From contig DAOOQE010000027.1 in assembly GCA_035388585.1 (NCBI GenBank), forward strand, positions 1 through 14,789: a stretch of DNA of 14,789 nt. The letters are read 5' to 3'. Numbering within the stretch: position 1 is the stretch's first letter; each line of letters begins with the position of its first letter. Source of the DNA: CAG-492 sp035388585 (GTDB taxonomy: Bacteria; Bacillota; Clostridia; TANB77; CAG-508). Positions 7,496 through 13,063 of this stretch are shown here, piece by piece. Position numbers and translations under genes: made by a program. Under the pieces are notes generated by a model. It made no database searches. It had not been told where the DNA came from and saw nothing but the letters and a program-made list of their open reading frames with translations.

Positions 7496-7540
7496 TTCAA
7501 AATAAATAAAAATCGTACAATAAATATTTATTTATTGTAA

Positions 7541-7756
7541 GTCTTATAATTAATAATTTTTAAACCTAACATTTGAGTATTTGTAATTGCATATATAAGT
7601 AAGTTTTACAATTTTATTTCAAAACTTAATATTTGAGAATTTGTAATTGCATATCTATATAAATAATTTTTACAATTTTATTTCAAAACTTAATATTTGA
7701 GAATTTTTAATTGCATATCTATATAAGTAAGTCATATAATTTTATTTCAAAACTTA
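7541..7756. repeat. 64-bp tandem repeat, about 3.4 copies
   Basis: Copies begin at 7541, 7603, 7667 and 7731 (periods 62, 64 and 64 bp; the last copy is partial). Each contains TTTCAAAACTTAATATTTGA-like sequence followed by GAATTTNTAATTGCATAT. Copies 2 and 3 differ at only a few positions; copy 1 is more diverged. The array ends 20 bp before the stop codon of rlmH, so it would be transcribed as the rlmH 3' region. It is noncoding and has no spacers, so it is not a CRISPR. Confidence 0.85.
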
Positions 7757-7775
7757 AACCAAATATAAAAAGTAT

Positions 7776-8252
7776 TTATCTGTGATATGTTTCATTATTA
7801 ATAATTTTAAAACCTCTAAATAATTGTTCTAATAAAAAAACTCTTATTAATTGGTGAGGAAATGTCATTTTTGAAAAGCAGATAAGTTCATCAGATTTTG
7901 CTAATACGTCTTCTGACAAGCCAAGAGTTCCTCCAATAACAAACGTTATTTTACTATGTTTAAATGAAAGATTAGAAATTTTATTAGAAAAATCTTCTGA
8001 GGAAAATTGTTTTCCATTTAAATCTAAAGAAAAAACATAACTATCCTTAATATTAGAAATTATTTTTTCTCCTTCGCTATTTTTTATTTGTCTAATTATT
8101 TTTTCATTTATACTATTTGGTATTTTTTCATCCGATAATTCTATTGTATTTAGAACACAGTATTTAGATAAACGTTTTGAATACTCTTTAAGTGCATTTT
8201 TTAAAAAATCTTCTTTGATTTTTCCAATACAAATTATATTAATATGTAGCAT
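7776..8252 (-). CDS. rlmH: 23S rRNA (pseudouridine1915-N3)-methyltransferase RlmH
   Basis: A 158-residue SPOUT-class enzyme that methylates N3 of pseudouridine 1915 in helix 69 of 23S rRNA, acting on assembled 70S ribosomes. The family hallmarks are all present: the N-terminal strand INIICIGKIKEDFLKNALKE, the region SFVFxLDLxGK-like (YVFSLDLNGKQFSSEDF), the SAM-binding knot FVIGGTLGLSEDV, then SKMTFPHQLIRVFLLEQLFR and the C-terminal KIINNETYHR, where most members end in YHR or YHK. The length is standard. The ATG follows an AAAGGA ribosome site by 5 bases. In Bacillus the gene lies near walJ with an HtrA-type protease between; here walJ is the next gene upstream, but only a repeat-filled 319-bp spacer separates them. 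Confidence 0.96.
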   Translation of the reverse strand: MLHINIICIGKIKEDFLKNALKEYSKRLSKYCVLNTIELSDEKIPNSINEKIIRQIKNSEGEKIISNIKDSYVFSLDLNGKQFSSEDFSNKISNLSFKHSKITFVIGGTLGLSEDVLAKSDELICFSKMTFPHQLIRVFLLEQLFRGFKIINNETYHR

Positions 8253-8323
8253 AAAAATCCTTTCTTTAATTCATTGTAAATATAATTAATAGTAAGAATT
8301 AGATATTAATTATAAAAAAACAA

Positions 8324-8486
8324 ATAGTATTAGTAATATAGTTTAATAAAAATAAAATAGGTATGATTATTTATCAAATGGATGATTTTCATAGTATTAG
8401 TAATATAGTGTAATAAAAAGAAAATAGGTATGAGTATTTATCAAATGGATGATTTTCATAGTATTAGTAATATAGTGTAATAAAAA
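8324..8486. repeat. 67-bp tandem repeat between walJ and rlmH, about 2.4 copies
   Basis: Copies begin at 8324, 8391 and 8458 (exact 67-bp period; third copy partial, about 29 bp). The unit starts ATAGTATTAGTAATATAG, which includes the interrupted dyad TATTA-G-TAATA, and ends TCAAATGGATGATTTTC. Copies 1 and 2 differ by only a few bases, so the duplication is fairly recent. It occupies the leader side of rlmH. The rest of the 8253-8571 spacer is low-complexity AT sequence in which I see no gene. Confidence 0.85.
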
Positions 8487-8571
8487 TTTAGAAAATTATA
8501 ATAAAATTATTAAAAAATAAAAAACATATAATAAAAGTACATTATTAAAAAAAATGAATAATATAAACAAA

Positions 8572-9360
8572 TCATATTATATTGATTAGTTGGCTTGGAA
8601 AGCTTCGATTTGCAACAAATAATTCAAAATTTATTTTATTGTTTGATAAATCAATTTCATCAAGAACAGTTTGATATGCTAGTTCGGGGAAATTATTTTC
8701 CTTACTTAAGTGTCCAAGCATAACGGATTTTAAACCTTTATTTAATAAATGTGAAATTGTTTGTCCTGCAGCTTGGTTAGGTAAATGACCGTATGGACCA
8801 GCTATTCTTTGTTTTAAAAGATAAGGATAACTTGAATATTTTAGAATTTCAGGATCGTAATTAGATTCAATCATAATAAAAGTACTGTTCTCAAGATTAG
8901 TTAATAATTCAGGTGTAATATGTCCAATATCAGTAGCAATACTGAGTTTCTTTTTATTAAAAGTTATATTAAAACCACAAGGATTAGCTGCATCATGAGG
9001 AGTGCTAAATGGAAGAATTTCTAAATCTTTTATCTTGAATTTTTTATTACAGTTAAAATAGCATATATTATTTGACATGATTTTATCCTTTTGAGATGGA
9101 ATCGCATCCCATGTTTCATAATTAGCAAATACTGGTATATCATATTTTTTAGAAATTGTTCCTAGACCTCTAACATGATCTACATGTTCATGTGTAACAA
9201 TTATAGCGTTAATGTCTTCAATTCTAACATTAATTGATAAAAGAGAATTTACAATTTTTTTGGCACTTTCGCCACAATCTATTAAAATTTTAGTATTATC
9301 TGATTCTACAAAAAAACAATTTCCAGAACTACCACTAAATAAGCTACAAAAATTAAACAT
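8572..9360 (-). CDS. walJ: WalJ/YycJ-type metallo-beta-lactamase-fold hydrolase
   Basis: A 262-residue metallo-beta-lactamase-fold protein matching WalJ (YycJ), a conserved Gram-positive protein encoded with the WalKR regulators in Bacilli and linked to DNA replication/repair and cell-wall control; its substrate is not settled, with nuclease activity suspected. The N-terminus MFNFCSLFSGSSGNC is typical. Metal ligands are clear: THEHVDH (56-62), H in STPHDAANP, D in ATDIGHI and the late GHLSKEN. The ATG sits 6 bases after an AAGGA ribosome site. The stop is TGA at the usual family length. There is no walRK here; rlmH is the nearest downstream gene and murA lies upstream, all on the same strand but each separated by hundreds of bases of repeats, so cotranscription is doubtful. 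Confidence 0.88.
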   Translation of the reverse strand: MFNFCSLFSGSSGNCFFVESDNTKILIDCGESAKKIVNSLLSINVRIEDINAIIVTHEHVDHVRGLGTISKKYDIPVFANYETWDAIPSQKDKIMSNNICYFNCNKKFKIKDLEILPFSTPHDAANPCGFNITFNKKKLSIATDIGHITPELLTNLENSTFIMIESNYDPEILKYSSYPYLLKQRIAGPYGHLPNQAAGQTISHLLNKGLKSVMLGHLSKENNFPELAYQTVLDEIDLSNNKINFELFVANRSFPSQLINII

Positions 9361-9374
9361 AAAAAATCCTTTTC

Positions 9375-9442
9375 TTAATAAAATAAGTTTATATAAAAAA
9401 GCCGTTTATTAATAAAATAAATTTATATAATAAAAGCTTTTT
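9375..9442. repeat. 34-bp tandem duplication upstream of walJ
   Basis: Two adjacent copies (9375-9408 and 9409-9442) each read TTAATAAAATAARTTTATAT, then A-rich sequence, then AAAGCC/CGTTT or AAAAGCTTTT. They differ at several positions. The first copy starts a few bases from the walJ ribosome site. Confidence 0.65.
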
Positions 9443-9479
9443 TAAAAAAATAAAGTACTATAAAAATTAATTAAACAAA

Positions 9480-9664
9480 GTATATAATATATTTCAAAAT
9501 AAACAATTATTAAATGTATAATATATTCCAAAATATATAAGTAATTATTAAAGGTATAATATATTCAAAATATATAAGTAATTATTAAAAGTATGATATA
9601 TTTAAAATATATAAATAATGATTAAAGGTATAAAAAAAACTAAGATACATAAATAATGAATAAA
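9480..9664. repeat. 37-bp tandem repeat upstream of walJ, about 5 copies
   Basis: Degenerate copies begin at 9480, 9516, 9554, 9591 and 9628 (periods 36-38 bp). The unit is GTATAATATATTCAAAATAT followed by ATAAGTAATTATTAAAG; the middle copies are the most alike. Each copy contains a TATAAT-like box, so the array could offer several weak -10 elements by accident. From 9665 to 9817 there is only low-complexity AT sequence and I see no gene or clear terminator for murA. Confidence 0.75.
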
Positions 9665-9817
9665 AATATATTAAAAATTAAAATATATTTAAAATCCTTT
9701 GAATTTATAATCAATACTATAATTTTTAAATAAATTTCAAATATATATTCAAAGATAAAATATAAAAATAAAGATAAAATAATAAATAATAAAATTCAAG
9801 AATTTAATTACTTAGAA

Positions 9818-11077
9818 TTATTCAGAAACTCTTTTAATATCTGCACCCAATTTTCTAAATTTTTCTTCAATGTTCTCATATCCTCTATCTATATGTTCTA
9901 AATTATATAATTCTGTTGTTCCTTCTGCTATTATTCCAGCAATTATAAGTGCAGCACCAGCCCTTAAATCTGTTGCATAAACAGGTGCGCCTGATAGAGA
10001 TTCAACTCCTTCAAAAAATGCGCTTTTACCTTGAGCAGTAATTTTAGCACCCATTTTATTTAATTCTTCAGTATATTGAAATCTAGATTCCCAAATACTT
10101 TCATTAATTACACTAGTTCCCTCTGATATTGATAGAGTTACGCCTAATTGAGGTTGTAAATCAGTTGGAAAACCGGGATAAGGAAGAGTTTTTACATTAG
10201 TACGTTTAGTACGAGTATTACACCAAACATGAATATTATCTCCATCTTCTTCAACATTAGCCCCAATTTCTATTATCTTAGCTTTTAAACATTCTAAATG
10301 CTTTGTAATACAATTTTTTATTAATACATCACCTTTTGATGCAACAGCTGCAAGCATAAAAGTACCAGCTTCTATCTGATCTGGAACAACAGAATATGTT
10401 TTTCCACCTTTTAACTCTTTAACACCATTTACTTTTATAACATCTGTTCCTGCACCTCTAATATCTGCACCCATAGTATTTAAAAAATTTGCAACATCAA
10501 CTATATGTGGCTCTTTTGCTGCATTATCAATTATAGTTGTTCCCTCAGCTAAAACACTAGCAATCATGACATTTATAGTTGCACCAACTGATGCCATATC
10601 TAAATAAATCGAACTTCCAACAAGTTTATCAGCATCTGCAATAATATTTCCATTTGCAACTGTAACCTTTGCCCCAAGTGCTTCAAATCCTTTTATATGT
10701 TGATCTATTGGTCTTGCACCTAAATTACAGCCACCAGGTAATCCAACTTCAGCATGTTTGCATCTGCCTAAAAGAGATCCAATTAAATAATATGATGCTC
10801 TGAATTTGCTTGCCATAGCTATAGGTGATTTTGTAATACATACATTAGTAGTATCAACCTTTATAGTGTTGCTTCCTATCCAATCAATTTTTGCACCCAG
10901 TTTTTCTAATATTTTGCAAGATATTCTTACATCACTTATATTAGGTAAATTATCAATAATACAAAATCCGTTTATTAATAGTGTTGCAGGAATAATAGCT
11001 ACAGCAGCATTTTTAGCGCCACTTATTGTAACTTCTCCTTTTAATTTTGTTTTTCCATTTATTATTAGTTTATCCAA
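9818..11077 (-). CDS. murA: UDP-N-acetylglucosamine 1-carboxyvinyltransferase MurA
   Basis: A 419-residue cytoplasmic enzyme of the EPSP-synthase fold that transfers enolpyruvate from PEP to UDP-GlcNAc, the committed step of peptidoglycan synthesis. The start chosen is TTG at 11077, giving MDKLIINGKTKLKGEVTISG, which matches the family N-terminus and E. coli length. GGGGG (11090-11086) lies 8 bases upstream as its ribosome site. An in-frame GTG at 11092 would add five residues, but the pyrimidine-poor G-run falls inside it and no ribosome site precedes it. Active-site residues by position are Lys22-Asn23 (SGAKNAA), Arg93 (KFRASYY) and Cys117 in LPGGCNLGARPIDQH. Cys117 corresponds to E. coli Cys115, the fosfomycin target, so the enzyme has the sensitive form. 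FPTDLQPQ carries the catalytic aspartate region. A promoter precedes it directly. Confidence 0.95.
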   Translation of the reverse strand: MDKLIINGKTKLKGEVTISGAKNAAVAIIPATLLINGFCIIDNLPNISDVRISCKILEKLGAKIDWIGSNTIKVDTTNVCITKSPIAMASKFRASYYLIGSLLGRCKHAEVGLPGGCNLGARPIDQHIKGFEALGAKVTVANGNIIADADKLVGSSIYLDMASVGATINVMIASVLAEGTTIIDNAAKEPHIVDVANFLNTMGADIRGAGTDVIKVNGVKELKGGKTYSVVPDQIEAGTFMLAAVASKGDVLIKNCITKHLECLKAKIIEIGANVEEDGDNIHVWCNTRTKRTNVKTLPYPGFPTDLQPQLGVTLSISEGTSVINESIWESRFQYTEELNKMGAKITAQGKSAFFEGVESLSGAPVYATDLRAGAALIIAGIIAEGTTELYNLEHIDRGYENIEEKFRKLGADIKRVSE

Positions 11078-11118
11078 AAAAATAACCCCCACATTTATAA
11101 ATTAAATTATCAATATAA

Positions 11119-11147
11119 TTTATAACATATATGAAGGTTTTTTACAA
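11119..11147 (-). promoter_or_regulatory. Sigma-A-type promoter of murA
   Basis: On the minus strand, TTGTAA (11147-11142) and TATAAA (11124-11119) are separated by exactly 17 bp and lie about 40 bp before the TTG start. It falls between the end of the spoIIR remnant (11164) and murA, so murA expression does not depend on the dead gene upstream. Confidence 0.6.
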
Positions 11148-11163
11148 TAAAATAATTTATTTT

Positions 11164-11400
11164 TTATAAACTTTTAAAAAATTCAATTATTTTAAATTTA
11201 AATTTAATATCAATATCTTCATTATTACTAATTAAAGTATATTCTTCTGATGATAAATTATTTTCGATAATTTCCTTTGACTCTCCAGGAAAAATTCCAG
11301 AGGTCGCATCAACAAAGCATAAAGGTGGAAACATAATACATCACCAATTTTTTCCTTTTGCTGAGCCAATTTCAATTTTAAATGCATCATAATTTATAAT
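11164..11400 (-). pseudogene. spoIIR: spoIIR remnant with nonsense codon
   Basis: Reading the minus strand in one frame from 11400 gives NYDAFKIEIGSAKGKNW, then a TGA stop (11343-11341), then CIMFPPLCFVDATSGIFPGE and about 35 further residues to TAA at 11166-11164. This is the C-terminal part of SpoIIR, the protein made in the forespore that triggers pro-sigma-E processing. Its hallmark is GxGKGxNWWCVLFPPLCFVD. The TGA stands exactly at the second tryptophan of NWWC, a single-base TGG to TGA change. The N-terminal half is missing: upstream of 11400 there is no SpoIIR-like sequence, no start and no signal segment, although the frame stays open to about 11460. A frameshift is not needed to explain the remaining homology. 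The gene is dead by both truncation and nonsense. It lies on the same strand as murA, directly upstream. Confidence 0.88.
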
Positions 11401-11444
11401 GTAATATGTCAATGCATAAAAAATACTTGATAAAAATTGAATTA

Positions 11445-11497
11445 TTACAATAAGACAAAATTATGTCGTACAGGTTTACAATAAGACAAAATCATGT
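11445..11497. repeat. Direct repeat upstream of the pyrophosphorylase promoter
   Basis: Two 22-bp copies (11445-11466 and 11476-11497), starting TTACAATAAGACAAAAT and differing at one position, are spaced 31 bp apart, about three helical turns. The first copy contains the dyad GACA-AAATTA-TGTC, which is broken in the second copy. The second copy ends 6 bp before the -35 box. They could be paired binding sites for a regulator, or another small tandem duplication like those in the other spacers. Confidence 0.55.
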
Positions 11498-11503
11498 AGG
11501 TTA

Positions 11504-11532
11504 TTGACTTATATGTTTTTTTGTTATAATAT
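11504..11532 (+). promoter_or_regulatory. Promoter of the UAP1-type gene
   Basis: TTGACT (11504-11509) is followed by TATAAT (11525-11530) at 15 bp, or by the overlapping TAATAT (11527-11532) at the ideal 17 bp. It lies about 50 bp before the ATG at 11579, downstream of the direct repeat. Confidence 0.6.
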
Positions 11533-11578
11533 TTAATAATAATAAATCATAAGAACAATATAAAAGGGGATTAATTTT

Positions 11579-12817
11579 ATGGAAGAAAAATACTTAAGTG
11601 CAAAAGAAAAACTAATTAAGAGTAGACAAGAAAATTTATTAAATTATCTAGATAAATCAGAAAAAAAAGAGGAATTAATAAATCAAATATTAAAAATTGA
11701 TTTCGAACAGATCATGAATTTATATGAACAAACTAAAAATAAAATTGACTTTTCAAAAGATGTAATAGAACCAATTGATTATATTGATAAATATAATATA
11801 TCTAGTGAGAAATTAGAAGAGTATAAAAAAATAGGTGAGGAAAAAATCAAAAATGGTAAATATGCTGTTGTAACAATGGCAGGAGGCCAAGGAACTAGAT
11901 TAGGTCACAATGGACCAAAGGGTACATTTAATATAGGATTAAAATCAAATAAATCAATTTTTGAAATATTAATAGATAGTTTGAAAGAATCATCAAAAAA
12001 ATATGAAACAACTATAAATTGGTATATAATGACAAGTAAAGAAAACAATAAAGATACAAAGGCGTTTTTCGAAAAAAACGATTTTTTTGGTTATCCAAAA
12101 GAATCTGTAATGTTTTTTATACAAGGAGAATTGCCAATGTGTGATGAACAGGGGCAGGTAATAATTGGAGAAAATGGACTAATAAAAGAAGCCGCAGATG
12201 GGCATGGAGGAATATTTGAATCTTTAAGAAGCAATCTAATAATTAATGATATGGAGAAAAAAGGAATTGAATGGGCTTTTATAGGACCTGTAGATAATGT
12301 TTTAGTTAAAATGGTTGATGAAATTCTATTGGGAGCTACAATAAAAAATGGAATGCAAGCAGGAGGAAAAAGTGTTGTAAAAGCAGGCCCAAAAGAAAAA
12401 GTTGGAGTTTTTTGTAGAAGAAATGGTAAACCAGGTGTTGTTGAATATACAGAGATATCAGACGAAATGTCAGAAAGATTAAATGATAATGGAGAATTAG
12501 TATTTGCAGAATCTCATATAAATTGTAATTTGTTTAGTGTAAAAGCAATAAAAGAAATAAGTAATAAAAAATTGCCATATCATAGTGCATATAAAAAATC
12601 AAAGTTTATAAATTTAGAAGGAGAATTAGTAACTCCAGATAAACCAAATGCCTATAAATTCGAGTCTTTTATATTTGATGCATTTGATATGTTGGAGGAT
12701 ATGACAATTTTAAGGGTAAAAAGAGAAGAAGAATTTGCTCCGGTAAAAAACGCTGAGGGTTCTGATAGTCCTGAGACAGCTAGAAAATTATATATGAATT
12801 ATAATGCTATAGTATAA
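11579..12817 (+). CDS. UAP1-type UTP-hexose-1-phosphate uridylyltransferase (UDPGP family)
   Basis: A 412-residue nucleotidyltransferase of the UDPGP type 1 family, closest in pattern to eukaryotic UDP-N-acetylhexosamine pyrophosphorylase rather than bacterial GalU or GlmU. Such enzymes make UDP-sugar and pyrophosphate from UTP and a sugar-1-phosphate. Visible are a helical N-terminal extension (1-95), the nucleotide loop VVTMAGGQGTRLGHNGPKG (97-115), ADGHGGIFESL (206-216), the metal-site region FIGPVDNVLV (234-243), the sugar-site segment NAYKFESFIFDAF (357-369) and EFAPVKNAEGSDSPETAR (385-402), a UAP hallmark. The start ATG follows AAGGGGA by about 8 bases. The natural sugar (GlcNAc, GalNAc or Glc) cannot be fixed from sequence. 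A phosphoglucomutase gene 246 bp downstream would supply sugar-1-phosphate. It has its own promoter and terminator. Confidence 0.88.
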   Translation: MEEKYLSAKEKLIKSRQENLLNYLDKSEKKEELINQILKIDFEQIMNLYEQTKNKIDFSKDVIEPIDYIDKYNISSEKLEEYKKIGEEKIKNGKYAVVTMAGGQGTRLGHNGPKGTFNIGLKSNKSIFEILIDSLKESSKKYETTINWYIMTSKENNKDTKAFFEKNDFFGYPKESVMFFIQGELPMCDEQGQVIIGENGLIKEAADGHGGIFESLRSNLIINDMEKKGIEWAFIGPVDNVLVKMVDEILLGATIKNGMQAGGKSVVKAGPKEKVGVFCRRNGKPGVVEYTEISDEMSERLNDNGELVFAESHINCNLFSVKAIKEISNKKLPYHSAYKKSKFINLEGELVTPDKPNAYKFESFIFDAFDMLEDMTILRVKREEEFAPVKNAEGSDSPETARKLYMNYNAIV

Positions 12818-12848
12818 GATAAATTAACTAATAGAATAGTTAAAATAT

Positions 12849-12894
12849 AAATACAGAAAAACTCTTCTTATGATTAGTTATTCTGTATTTTTTT
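12849..12894 (+). terminator. Rho-independent terminator after the UAP1-type gene
   Basis: A 10-bp perfect stem, AAATACAGAA (12849-12858) and TTCTGTATTT (12881-12890), continues after one A-A mismatch with AACT (12860-12863) and AGTT (12876-12879) around a 12-base loop, and runs into a seven-T tract (12888-12894). A further small dyad, TTAACTA and TAGTTAA (12824-12843), lies between it and the stop codon. Confidence 0.75.
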
Positions 12895-13005
12895 ATAAAA
12901 AAATGTTTTGTTTGAAATTATATAAATTAAATTCATATAATAAATTAAAACAAATTTAATAAATAAAAATATTCTTAAAAATCTAGGGAATAAAACAAAA
13001 CAGGG

Positions 13006-13033
13006 ATTGCATTTTTATTTTAAGTGTGATAAC
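13006..13033 (+). promoter_or_regulatory. Possible promoter of the phosphoglucomutase gene
   Basis: TTGCAT (13006-13011), a 16-bp gap and GATAAC (13028-13033) preceded by TG (an extended -10, TGTGATAAC) lie about 30 bp before the ATG. An independent promoter is expected because a terminator ends the preceding unit, but the match is moderate. Confidence 0.35.
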
Positions 13034-13063
13034 CTTGTATTGTAATATGAAAGGATGATGATT

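Noticed and set aside
7541..7756. CRISPR array (also considered for 8324-8486 and 9480-9664)
   Set aside because: The units are contiguous tandem copies with no unique spacers between conserved repeats, and no cas genes are in the window.
10806..11105. Plus-strand frame of 99 codons opposite murA
   Set aside because: It is the antisense of the conserved MurA N-terminus, and its hydrophobic look comes from the complementary codons.
11341..11343. TGA in spoIIR read as tryptophan (recoded genetic code) or selenocysteine
   Set aside because: walJ stops at TGA at the expected family length, the intact proteins encode Trp with TGG, the position is a conserved Trp rather than Cys or Sec, and the gene also lacks its N-terminus.
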